From positions 2,232,001 to 2,296,000 of the forward strand of contig JAGKQI010000091.1 in assembly GCA_018806915.1 (NCBI GenBank): 64,000 bases of DNA, in the 5' to 3' direction. Source of the stretch: Phytophthora colocasiae (lineage: Eukaryota > Oomycota > Peronosporomycetes > Peronosporales > Peronosporaceae). The position numbers and the translations under genes are program-made. The notes beneath the pieces are model-generated. The model worked only from the letters and a program-made list of their open reading frames with translations, made no database searches and was not told the origin of the DNA. This document shows positions 1 to 10,900 of this stretch, in pieces. Position 1 is the stretch's first letter. Each line of letters begins with the position of its first letter.

Positions 1-529
1 CCGGCACATCAGTATCTGAACCCGTCGAGCCTGTTACGGATCCATCGGTGCTGCTGTCAGGGCATTCAACGAAAGCCGTCGATTGCACAGTTTCAGCCTC
101 CTTGCAGAATCTGCAGTGGTCGTTGAAGCAGCCCAGGCCTCCATACAAGCAAGTATCATCCGTGAATGCCGAGATACCCACAGCCGCATCACCGCTAGAA
201 ACTTCACAGGCACCAGTTGAAGCAATGAGGGGCGCCATCGTAGGAAATTCCGCGCCGAAAGTCGTGCAGTTTTCGAAAGCTGAAGACTGCGGGGTCTCTA
301 GAATCTTGCAAAACCGGCAGTGGTCGTTGAAGCAGCCGAGACCACCCGTAGCGCACGAGCTGTCATCGACAGCACGAATACCGACGGCTTTATCACCATC
401 AGAGATTCCACAGACGTCGACTGCAGTTGATGAGGAGCCGTCGGCATGCACCACGCTCAATGTAAGCGCGCATAATACCGCTGTCTTGATTAGGGCACGT
501 GTGCCGATACGGCTGATAGAGTACACCAT
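1..529 (-). CDS. Secreted Cys-rich repeat protein, N-terminal part (runs off the window)
   Basis: I read this frame by hand: ATG is at 529 on the minus strand and the frame stays open to base 1, so only about 176 residues are visible. It starts with MVYSISRIG and a hydrophobic run ending near AHA/VHA, a likely secretion signal. Two copies of a six-cysteine module follow (C..GD.AVGI....D..C..GGLGC..DHCR.CK....QS..F..C). The second is followed by a Ser/Thr-rich stretch. It is a paralogue of the genes at 1048-4743, 19498-21117 and 44066-45721, lying head-to-tail downstream of the 1048-4743 gene. I recognise no named family. Extracellular or cell-surface location is inferred from the signal peptide and paired cysteines. 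Confidence 0.8.
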   Translation of the reverse strand, partial: MVYSISRIGTRALIKTAVLCALTLSVVHADGSSSTAVDVCGISDGDKAVGIRAVDDSSCATGGLGCFNDHCRFCKILETPQSSAFENCTTFGAEFPTMAPLIASTGACEVSSGDAAVGISAFTDDTCLYGGLGCFNDHCRFCKEAETVQSTAFVECPDSSTDGSVTGSTGSDTDVP

Positions 530-1047
530 GACGCTCAAGAAGATCTTTCCAGTTTGAAGAGTTTTGTTTGGAGAGGTGAACCGAACTCGAGGAAGCGAGT
601 TGAAGAATGAAGAGATAGTTATGCTTGGGCTCAATGGTGGTGACTTCCGTTTCGGGTTTCATTAACGTTGGCGACTGGCACATTTTTAGTGCAGTCGGAA
701 GAAAACCAACACTCCATGACTGCAACACCGGCTTCATTGACGGCGAACGTATAGAAGGAGTTCCACGCGATCATGCGCATCGAAAACAATCAGCCACGTC
801 CGTTTTTGAGGTATTAGGAATAAAGTAGCTTCAAAGCAGTCCTCAACATTTTTCAAGCGAAACTTACCATGCAATGGCCAAAACTGTATGAAGGCGGTGG
901 ACAATATACATGCGATCAAGCTGAAGACATTGGTCGAGTTGACTATCCGATACCTCTACAAAAATGAAGAAGAGTGAGAAGAAGAATAGAAATGACTAAA
1001 AAGGCATGCTGGGCATTCATACGAAATACGAGACGCACTAGTAATAC
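530..1047. other. Intergenic region between two tandem Cys-rich genes
   Basis: No convincing gene. It holds the promoter side of the partial gene on the left and the 3' flank of the 1048-4743 gene. The short open frames here have no recognisable content. Confidence 0.6.
597..611 (-). promoter_or_regulatory. Initiator-like core promoter motif
   Basis: Minus strand reads TTCATTCTTCAACTC, 68 bp upstream of the ATG at 529. It resembles the Phytophthora initiator (consensus GCTCATTYYNCAWTTT). Equivalent motifs occur at 4801-4816, 21197-21211 and 43973-43986 before the paralogues, which supports a real function. Confidence 0.5.
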
Positions 1048-4000
1048 TCAAGCGTCGAGTCCATCCGTAGATTCTTCCGAGTCCAAGTAAGTCGAATCCG
1101 ATTCTTCGTCCAACTCACCCGATCCATCCCAATCGATATCGTCATCAACATCGACATCCGAGACCGGAGCGTTGGTTGACGCTGCAGCAGTCCCCACAGG
1201 AGCATCCGTCAGCAAGTCTGAGGTGTCTACAGCCGCTGTAGGGTTTTCAGTCCTTGGTGAAGTGGTCGACCCGTTAGAAATTGAAGAGGAGCTAGGGCTT
1301 TCCGTGTCTACAACCGGAGCTTCAGTCAACGCAGTGCCGTCAGAACCGGGTACGGTGGTGTCCACAGCGTTCGAAGCGGCCGATGGGGTGTTAATGCCCG
1401 ATGTGGTGATAGTAGGGCGATCGGTTACCGCATCAGAGCCGGTGTTGGTCACCCCAGCACTTGACGATGTTGAGGAATCGGTTGAGGTAGTGACAGGTGC
1501 ATCCGACGTGGCGTCAGGAGATTTAGTCACGAAATCCGTTCCGGGGGCCTCAGTATCAACTGGAACACTTGTGTCATTTAGTGGAATGTCCGAAGTATCG
1601 ACGCCGTTGTTGGTTGGTGCAGTAGTTGCGTCCGGGACAACTACAGGGCTTGTGACAGTAGGTACTACGGCAATCGGGCAATCGATAAAGGCAGCAGACT
1701 GGTCCGTAGTCCTCACTTTACAGAAACGACAGGCGTTGTCGATGCAGCCAACACCTCCAAACTGGCATGTCAAATCTGCGATAATGTTGATGCCAACTGC
1801 AGCGTCTCCTTCAGCAACGACGAGCCCACAGGTGGCAGCGGGAGTGATTGTATCTGCACTTGTGGAGGTTGTGTCGGTCGGTGCATTGGTTGCGAGTGTA
1901 AACCCAGCAATAGACGTGCAGTCCACAAAGCCAGCGGACTGGATGGTAGTGGTGACCTTGCAGAAGCGGCAAACGTTGTCGATACAGCCAACGCCACCGG
2001 CTTCGCAAGCTGCGTCGCCCGTGATACTGATACCGTTTGCGGCATCACCGGCTGATACTACCAAACTGCAAGTAGCCTGTTCGACTGGTGCGTCCGTGGT
2101 CAAAGGGATATCAACGGGAACTACCGGTCGAGGTGTGTAGCCGGCGATCGTCGTGCAAATGGGGAAAGCGGCGGACTGAGAAGTAGCAGCCGTCTGGCAA
2201 AAGCGACAAACCGTGTCGATGCATCCAACGCCCCCAAAGAGACACGAAGTGTCGGTGGTAATGTCGACACCGACAGCAAGATCGCCGTCGGATGCAACTT
2301 GAGTGCAGGTAGTTGAAGATACAGAAACAACAGGGGTAACAGTGGTCGGGGCCTCTGTTTCGGACGTGTAGCCGTCGACTGTAACGCAGTCGTTGAATGC
2401 TGCCGATTGAACTGAAGTAATCACCTTGCAGAATCGACACAAGTCGTTGATGCAGCCTACACCACCGGCACTACACGATGCATCCGTGACGACCCGAATA
2501 CCAACAGCGGCATCACCACTCGATGCTACAAGATCACATGTACCCGTAGGAGCTGGAGAGACTGGGGCAGTTGTCGAAATATCAACGGGGGCTGCTGTAT
2601 CAGATATCCCTGAAAGCGTTGAGCAATCGACAAACGCTTCCGATTGTGGCGAGACTTCAACCTTGCAGAATCGACACAAGTCGTTGATGCAGCCTACACC
2701 GCCGGTGCTGCAAGAGGCATCCGTTGCGATGTGAATGCCGACAGCGATATCCCCTTCTGCAGCTACAATACCACATTTGGTTTGAGCAGGGGCTTCTGTA
2801 GAGACAACTGGAATTGCGGTAGTTGAGACTGGAGTATCGGTGGTAACAGGAGCTACTGTCGGTGTGTCCGCTGGTGTCTCGGTCGTTACAACATCAGTAA
2901 AAGTAATTGGTGTCTCGGTGGTTGCATCAGGCGTATCGGTTGTGACTGGTGTCTCCGATGTAGCGTCTGGCACCTCAGTTGGAGCTTCACCAGTTGAGGA
3001 AGACTGAGAGCCATTTCCCAGCGACGCACAGTCCACGTAAAGCGACGACTGCAGAGTTGTTGTAAGCTTGCAAAACCGGCAAATATCGTCGATACATCCA
3101 ACACCTCCTAAGCTGCAGGATGGATCCGTACCAACACTGATCCCAAGCTCAACATCATCGGCGGAAGATACCAACGTACATGTAGTTGCAGGAGCTCCTG
3201 TAGTTAAATCCGGAATTTCAGTTGCTGTAGTTGTTGTCGGCGCGTCAACCGGGATATCCGTAGGGGTGACCGGTACGTCCGAACCGATTGGAGCTTCGGT
3301 GGTAGCGTCAGGGATAATAGGGGTCTCAGTCGTAGCATCAGGAACAACAGGGATTTCTGTGGTTGATGCTGGAGTTTCAACTGTAGCAACAGGGACTTCC
3401 GTGGTTAGTGCTGGGGTCTCCGTTACTACATCAGGGGCTACTGTAGTCGATGTTGGAGCTTCAACTGTAGCAACAGGGACTTCCGTGGTTGACGCTGGTG
3501 TTTCAACTGTAGCAACAGGGACTTCCGTGGTTGATGCTGGAGTTTCAACTGTAGCAACAGGGACTTCCGTGGTAGATGCTGGGGTTTCAATTGTAGCGTC
3601 AGGGACTTCTGGAGTCACAGTCTCTACTGGTGTAATAACCGGAGCTTCGGTTGTCACGTCCGGGATAGTAGGGGCTATAGTATCAATCACTGGTGGCTCT
3701 GTCGTTGGTGTTGGCTCGCTATTAACAAGCGCGCAATCCATATATGTATCCGACTGCGGTGTCGTCTTCACCTTGCAGAAACGACACACATCGCTCAGAC
3801 AGCCAAGACCACCTACAACACACGATAGATCCGTCACGATGTTAACACCAGCGTCGACATCACCAACGGAAGGTACAATTGTGCACGTCGATGGAAGCGT
3901 AGGCGTCACCGCGGCTGTAGAAGTAGGGGTCGCAGTCGGAACGTCTACAATTGCTGTAGGTGCTTCAGTTACAGTAGGGGTTGCAGTAGGAACATCCACA

Positions 4001-4743
4001 AAAGCGGTCGGAGCTTCAGTCACTGTAGGCGTTGAAGTCGAAACATCCACGATAGTTGTCGGTACTTCAGTAGGCGTTGCAGTTGGAACATCCACGATAG
4101 TTGTAGGTGCATCAGTGGTCGGTTCAGCTACAGCAGGGGGTAGCGTTGTTGGAGCATCAGTAGGAGCAACAGTTGGTGCTGTAGTTGTTGGAGCATTGGT
4201 AGGAGCAGCCGTTGGAGTCGTAGTTGTTGGAGAAGCAGTGATTGGAGCGAGGGTGTTGTAGGAACTGTCGAGAGTCGAGCATGCTATGAATCCGGACGAC
4301 TGTTTTGTCTCTGTTATCTTACAGTAGCGGCAGTGGTCATTGTAGCACCCAAGGCCCCCCTTCAGACAGCTCGAGTCCGTCACAGAAGAGATGCCTGCCG
4401 CAACATCACCACTTGATACCGTACAGGGGCCTTGAGCAACAGTCATGGGTGTTGTACTCGTGAATACGACGCCATAGGACAAACATGTATTCAGGTGTGA
4501 CGACTTCGGAGTATCAAGAACCCTGCAGTAGCGGCAGTGGTTATCGAAACACCCGAGACCTCCTTTGACACATGAGTCGTCATTGATCACTTCGACACCA
4601 AATCTCTTGTTACCCTCCGAGTTGCGACAGACAATCGTTGTGGTCGGAGCTAGTGTGGGTCGTTTTGCTTCGAGTGAAGGCAGTAAACTTAATGCAAGAG
4701 CACACAGAGCAGCAACGTGTAGTACTCCACGAGTAGTTACCAT
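1048..4743 (-). CDS. Large secreted Cys-rich repeat protein with Thr/Pro linkers and acidic tail
   Basis: 1231 aa, single exon, ATG at 4743 and TGA at 1048. Residues 1-26 form a signal peptide (hydrophobic AALCALALSLLPS, cut near LEA). I count nine six-cysteine modules with the pattern C-(x)n-GD-x-AVGI-x-TD-x-SC-x3-GG-x-GC-x2-x-CRFCK-x-TT-x-QS-x2-F-x-DC. The first two carry the DHCRYC variant. Between modules are long Thr/Pro/Ala/Val-rich linkers with tandem 'TPASTTEVPVATVE'-type repeats (near 3330-3600), likely O-glycosylated and mucin-like. The last 40 or so residues are very acidic (Asp/Glu/Ser). No transmembrane anchor is seen. A secreted wall or extracellular-matrix protein is the best guess. 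The module is not one I can match to a named domain. Confidence 0.88.
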   Translation of the reverse strand: MVTTRGVLHVAALCALALSLLPSLEAKRPTLAPTTTIVCRNSEGNKRFGVEVINDDSCVKGGLGCFDNHCRYCRVLDTPKSSHLNTCLSYGVVFTSTTPMTVAQGPCTVSSGDVAAGISSVTDSSCLKGGLGCYNDHCRYCKITETKQSSGFIACSTLDSSYNTLAPITASPTTTTPTAAPTNAPTTTAPTVAPTDAPTTLPPAVAEPTTDAPTTIVDVPTATPTEVPTTIVDVSTSTPTVTEAPTAFVDVPTATPTVTEAPTAIVDVPTATPTSTAAVTPTLPSTCTIVPSVGDVDAGVNIVTDLSCVVGGLGCLSDVCRFCKVKTTPQSDTYMDCALVNSEPTPTTEPPVIDTIAPTIPDVTTEAPVITPVETVTPEVPDATIETPASTTEVPVATVETPASTTEVPVATVETPASTTEVPVATVEAPTSTTVAPDVVTETPALTTEVPVATVETPASTTEIPVVPDATTETPIIPDATTEAPIGSDVPVTPTDIPVDAPTTTTATEIPDLTTGAPATTCTLVSSADDVELGISVGTDPSCSLGGVGCIDDICRFCKLTTTLQSSLYVDCASLGNGSQSSSTGEAPTEVPDATSETPVTTDTPDATTETPITFTDVVTTETPADTPTVAPVTTDTPVSTTAIPVVSTEAPAQTKCGIVAAEGDIAVGIHIATDASCSTGGVGCINDLCRFCKVEVSPQSEAFVDCSTLSGISDTAAPVDISTTAPVSPAPTGTCDLVASSGDAAVGIRVVTDASCSAGGVGCINDLCRFCKVITSVQSAAFNDCVTVDGYTSETEAPTTVTPVVSVSSTTCTQVASDGDLAVGVDITTDTSCLFGGVGCIDTVCRFCQTAATSQSAAFPICTTIAGYTPRPVVPVDIPLTTDAPVEQATCSLVVSAGDAANGISITGDAACEAGGVGCIDNVCRFCKVTTTIQSAGFVDCTSIAGFTLATNAPTDTTSTSADTITPAATCGLVVAEGDAAVGINIIADLTCQFGGVGCIDNACRFCKVRTTDQSAAFIDCPIAVVPTVTSPVVVPDATTAPTNNGVDTSDIPLNDTSVPVDTEAPGTDFVTKSPDATSDAPVTTSTDSSTSSSAGVTNTGSDAVTDRPTITTSGINTPSAASNAVDTTVPGSDGTALTEAPVVDTESPSSSSISNGSTTSPRTENPTAAVDTSDLLTDAPVGTAAASTNAPVSDVDVDDDIDWDGSGELDEESDSTYLDSEESTDGLDA

Positions 4744-4800
4744 CTTTCTTGAAGTAGTACGTCAATTTTCACTGAATTTAGTCAACTGTGTCGAACAACG

Positions 4801-4816
4801 CAGGTTGAAGAATGAT
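4801..4816 (-). promoter_or_regulatory. Initiator-like core promoter motif
   Basis: Minus strand reads ATCATTCTTCAACCTG, 58 bp upstream of the ATG at 4743. It shares the CATTCTTCAAC core with the motif before the partial paralogue at 529 and fits the Phytophthora initiator consensus. Confidence 0.5.
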
Positions 4817-4996
4817 AAGAATTGTTTAAAGGACCAAAGCAACATCTCATTATTTATTCTTGTTGTGCTCGATCGCAAGATATAAAGACAAGCGCACTGG
4901 TACTATGGGATCATTTTGGTGTGAATGGATCCGATGATGATCGTTTGCCGGTAAAACGGAACTCAAACTAGTTAAGAAAATTTAGTGATATTCATT

Positions 4997-7900
4997 CTAC
5001 TGGTCAGTAGAACATAGTAACGCTACACCTCGAAGTGTCCAATGTAGTGGTCGATGGTCTCTTGAAGCCAATGGGACCGAGAAAATATAGTGTTTGTCCG
5101 TGCGTCGAGCGTACCGGTAGACTGGAGCTTCATAGGCTCCATACGGTCCGTGATCCTGAGCTGCTCGAGTCTTCTTGTGTGCTTTCGTTGCAGCCGTGAC
5201 ATAGACGGCAGGTAGCGGGGCGAATAAACGCTTAGGCTCCTGCTCCACAAGCGTCCCATCCGGTCGATTCCAGGCTGCACCGTCCAGCATCAGCCCATGA
5301 ACCAACACACCTTCGCGTGGCGGCTGCTTGATCTGCTCCAGACGTTCATAATCCGTTACTTCGCTGTAATAAACCACGTCGTCCAGTGCCCAGCGTTCGC
5401 TCGCATGAGCACGAGTAGATTCCTGAGCCACTGCAGTAAGAAAACCTTGAGGGTTAGAGAACCCAGCGAGCCAAAAGCTCGAGGGTCGACCACGATCAAG
5501 CCATGCACGCAGTTGAGTTACACGATCCAGTAATCCAGTGACCCATAGACCCAAAGTACCAGCAAGCCATGCTTGTTCGTTCGCTACCCATGAAGGAGGA
5601 ACTTTCCCGTCGAAAAGAGCTTGACTTGTTTCACGGAGTGAAGATGTAAGGAGAACTTCACCAGCTAAAGCTCTCTGGGTCTTGATAAGAGAAGCTCGGA
5701 CGTATGCAAGAACCTGTCGAAGTGCTCGAGCTTCTTGACAGAGAAAGAGATTCAAAGGGAGTTCCAACCCACCACCGAGAACCTTCGAACGTAGTGCTTG
5801 AGCCAAAGCTTCTTCACTCAAAGCTTCCTCTCCTCCTGCTGGAAGACCAGCAAGCAGTTCTCGGATTTTTTGCTGGATAATATCCTCCCTCGTTTCCGCA
5901 ACTCCTGGTTTACTTGAGGTAGCAGTTGGTCCACCTTCAGCATCGGTAGGTTGTGTATCAACGATTGTACCTAGTAATATCGATACTTCCTTCACTCGAT
6001 ACGTCAGGTCAGCGTTTGGATGTAACCCGAAGACTTCGGGGGAGTCAACACTAGGGAAACCAGCGATATACCGCTGGAATTCTTCGATTTCCGCCATGGA
6101 CGAGTCAGGTAGACTGTAGTTGAACAATTGACCCGAAGAAGATGCTGACGTTCCAGTAGAAAGCTTCACTTCTGGATTGAATGAGAAGGATCCTCCTAGT
6201 AGTGTTGGGTTAAACCATGCATCACAGTAGGCTCGGAACAGTCTTCGATCCAGCTCGTCAGTGATTCGACCGCCATAATGAACCTCGGCTACCATATACT
6301 GCACGGTAGGCCATGATGGAGACGGAGAAGTATACAAATGTCGTTCTAAAAAGCTCAACGATGCACCCATATCCCCCGCGTTGAATTCGTACGGCACACT
6401 GAAGCCCAAAGGACCAAATTTACGTCGTTCTACCACAACAGCGTGCAAGAAACAAACCGTAAAGAGTAGCGAACGCCAGGACGGACTTTCAAGACGGTCC
6501 AACTTGTCCTGATCCACTAAAACCGTGAAGCTACGTAGTAAACCAGCTCGAAGACCAGCAGGAGGTTCATTCGTCACTTTCGTACTGCGATGTAACAATG
6601 CAATGGGGAAATCTGGATGTGGTTCGGACGTTAAGAACAACCGGAACTCCGGTGCTCGTGTAGGTGCCGCACCAGAAGTACCTGCTCCTCCTCCATTCGC
6701 AACTGTAAGAGCTTCACATAGTGAATCCATGTAATTCAGTCCAAGATGACAGTTCTGGAGTAAAACCCACGCCCCATTCAACATCGCAGACGCTATAGTA
6801 CGTGCAGCCACGGCTTCCTGTCCTTCTCCCATTGAAATCGTCGTCACATTTTGACGTTTTCGTCGTGCAAGTTGCTCAATTGATTCTGTAGGATCGGCTC
6901 CAGGGGAGAGTAAGTAGAGAACAGGAGTCTCTGCACGCATTTCCTGATAAACACTCTCCACTGTATCCGTGATAGGCTCGATATATCGAGGTCCTAACGC
7001 TGGCAGTCGAGATAAACTAACTCCAACTACACCTTCAATCAACTCAATCGCACGGATAAAATCCATAACAGCAGGAATTGTACGGTCTTCACGCAATGAA
7101 CGAACTAAAAGAAGTCGATGGAAGTGAAGATTTGCTGTGATAGCTCGTGGGTCGAATAAAAGTCCTTCATAATCCGGTACAGCCAGACGTTCCGGTTCGT
7201 TATCCTCAAACCATTTCCGCCACGCACTTTCACTGCGTTCTAAATCGCCAAGAAGGTTCCGAAAGTGAGGTTTATCACTGGAAAGCTGTATAGCATTCAG
7301 CCAAGCCCCAGTAGGCATCCAACCGAACGGTTTTGGTTGATCACTTGACAATTTTCGAGATGCTCCAGCCTTAAGGAAAAGCGTCACATCCGCTGCAGAT
7401 ACACAGTCGGCAGCAACGAGAATCTTAAGAGCTATCATCAACAGGAAACTGAGGCGATGGCGGTCATACAGACCTCGATTCACGTATCGGAAGACGATAT
7501 ACGTCAATGTTTCGATAATATACGTCACACGTTTGGACGCAAGAGTAGACCTCTCTGCTTCCTCAATAGCTCGTACAAAAAGCAGTAGAAATTGATCCAG
7601 AGATGTCTGGTACATGGCGTTTACAACAGCGAAATCTACAATACCGAAGTACAGAACGGAACCGCGGGCAGCTACTGGCCGATAATGTTCCCGTTTTTCA
7701 TCGATTCCTCGTTTCACTTCTTCTGCTGCGAGGATTTTATCATTCACTTCCGTAGCTTTGGCTTTTGTATTCGCCAACACGGACACAAGCTCAACGTCGT
7801 CCAATAGATTGGCTTTACTCGCTGAAAGACGTTCGAGTAACAGCGCATCTAATGCCACAAGTGCCTTGGCATTGGCGTTTAATTCACATTGAACCCTTTC

Positions 7901-10900
7901 CAACTGTTCTTCAAGCGAACGCTGTTCCTGTCGGATCACTTGAGCTAGAAGTTGCTCTTCTAAACCTCGTTGTGTCACTGTAAAATCTACAACAAGCGTT
8001 CGAGCTTGTAATTCCGGTGAAAAGTGGGGATTTGGCACGCGAGTTGTCAAGTATAAAGCGAATTCTTCGTGATATTCACACACTCGATCCATGATCTTGA
8101 CGAACTTCCCTTTCGCACGCACAATGAAGTTTTTATCCAGTACATTCGCCATCAAAGGATCTGGATCGGCACCGTCAACGCCATCGAGAACCAGAGCTTT
8201 CCCTTCACCCACACAATGTTCCAGGATTTCTCGAAGTTTGGGGCTGCTGACGGAAAGAACACCCACTGAAGGCAGTCGTTCAGCTTCACGACGAAGAACC
8301 CACGATAACGCTTGGCCTTGAGGATCTATTAGCAGTGGAAAACGAGGGGCTCTATCTACCAGCATCCCGTTTTGAATGGACAGAGGGTCTGAGGGTAAAC
8401 CCTGTAACTTCCAGTCACTAACAGACCCCGCATCAGCCAGAAATTCCTCCAAAGCGAGTCCACGAGTAAGGGGGATACTATACGGAGGTTTAACTGGACT
8501 AGCAGGGCCACCAGCTCCCAACTCAAAAGGAAGACGTTCCCGTAGGAGTAAATCTCGGTATTCCCGGTTAAAAGGTCCACAATAACACAAAAATGCCGCA
8601 GCTAGAGCGCAATCTCCAACGAGATGTTGCTTCCTCTCCACGAATCGATTTGAATCTTCCGTCCAGCGTAGTTTTTCCCCTCCGAGACCTCCAATTAACG
8701 CCGTAGCCTGTTCCATTTTCCGTTTTGTTGCTTGTGCGAAAGCTTCCACTCGTGTTTTTTCGGCCATCTGCGTCTGAAAATCCTCCTGTAAACGATTGAG
8801 AACGTTCTGACACTTTTGTAACTTTTCTTCCGAGCTCTGAAGCCGGGATTGAGCTGCTTCAAACTTCCCTTCAGCGATACGAAGTGCTTCCAGTTTCGGT
8901 TTCACCACTTTCGAAGCTTCGTGGTACATGCTCATGGCTTTCACCCAACAGAATAACCCTTCTGCAGCTTTAGACGCATTCTTTGCCACTGGCGCACTAA
9001 ACCCTGCGAGATCCATGTACGGAGCCATAAATTCCAGCGTTTCATCATTCATTTGATCCTTTTGATGCTTGGAAAAGTAGAAAATATTCTGTAAAAATCT
9101 GGTATCGGCTAACATCCCGGATTTGGCGAGCTGGAACGAGTCGAGAAGGAAATCGCACGTGTGTTTCTCCTTACCAACGCCCATTGTTACAGAGGTACGC
9201 TCTACTTTGAGCAATGGAGCCATTTGAAGAATCGCCACACAATCGAAAATCAGCTTGATAATATCTCCAGGTTTCGCCAATTTCTTGAGTTCGTTCAAAT
9301 CATTCGGGCGAATACTGCTCGCTGCTCTCTCAGCTTCATCCAGGAACGGCTGAGCTCGTTTTAAATCTTCTTCTGCTGCTTCTTTCTCCGCTAAAATCTT
9401 CGCAGCATCGTCCAGACATTGTTCACGAATTTGCTGCACGATATCGTTCTCCTTTTTAGCTTCCAGAGATTTAACCTGTAGCGTTTCCAGCATTTTATTC
9501 GCTGCTGCTTCCGCTACCACCAATTTCGCTTCTTCTTCCTTTAAAACGACCTTCATTTTCTCCACATCCTGAGCTCCTTGGCCTAATTTCTGCAGTCCCA
9601 AGTTCACAGCACCTTCCTGATGTCTCACCTCACTCAATTTCTCACTGTACAGTTCTTTGTATGTTCCAAGGAAACTTAAAAAGCTTCTTGGCGTCTGAAC
9701 AACGCGTCGTCTGCGACGTGTGAAATACTCACCACTAACCTTCTCCACGGCTTGATGCATTCGTCCCATTTGTAGTATCAACGCATCTTTCGTAGCTGGA
9801 GGAGTCTCCAGTACGAATTTCTCGAGATAACCTTGACTTACAGCAGTAAGAGCTTCTTCAGGCCACGGTAAGAACCAGTCGATCGTACATCCATTCACTA
9901 AGTGCGGGAACTCCCTACAGCGGTCTGCAAAGCGTGCACTTACAGGTGAAAGACACAAAACAATATGAAGATTTCTTCGAACCCGATCATGGAAAAACCG
10001 AGTAAGGTTTTGTAAAGTATCTGGTCGATCAGGACATTCCCGCTGCATGATTCCACGTAATTCACTCGCCATAGCTACCAATTCATCTCTAGGAAAGAGA
10101 CCAGGGACTTCTCCAGTAGCTAGTAGAGCATTAACTTGTTCTAGGAACGAATCGTCTTTAATTTCCGCTTCGGTAAGTAAAAATACGATTCCTTTACCAA
10201 CTTGCCCCGCAGTCTTACATAATCCACGTAGATCGTCAAGAAAAGCTGCAAATGTATAAGCTTTCGTGACGGATAATTGACACAGTTCATGACCACTAAG
10301 TGCGGCTGCTAGTCGAGCTAATGACTGTTTCCCTGATCCACCCACACCGACCAGCATCATGTTGCTTTGAGCCAATCCGAGCACACGAGTTAATCGTGCT
10401 AAATGGGATAACGCTTCTTCAAACAGGATGAGACTGGGTAGAGCTCGTGCCGGGTTTTCCCGGTTAAAATGAGCTAAAAGGGTTTCAACTCGAGTCCGAA
10501 GAGCCGATAAATTCGCTACTGGCTCGTAAACGCGAGGAAACTCTCCAATGGGTTCTCCAAACTCATCTTGTGGCTGATCTTGTAAGAAATCCACGTAAAT
10601 CTGCCCTTGCCACGACATATTGAAAGCTGACCGTACAGAATTTTGACGTGAGAAGTGATGTAAATTATTCGGTAAGTTATGACCATCAGACGTACCGGTG
10701 GATGGTTTCTCTTTAGTTGATGCACTGGATACCAATCCACTCGCTGTTCCAGTGGATTTTACCACTAATCCTTCCGTCACAGCGGTTAATTCGTCGCGAA
10801 ATCGCTGTTTATCTTCCAACGAGACTAATCGGTCTGCAAATACACGCATGTGTTCATGTTGCCACAGTCGAACCAGAGTTTTATCAGGACTCAGCGCGAT

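Noticed and set aside
1172..4261. Long plus-strand frames (1172-2140, 3068-4261) antisense to the Cys-rich gene
   Set aside because: Val/Thr/Ser-rich mirror images of Thr/Pro linker codons; no start context or domain, so they are shadows of the real minus-strand gene.
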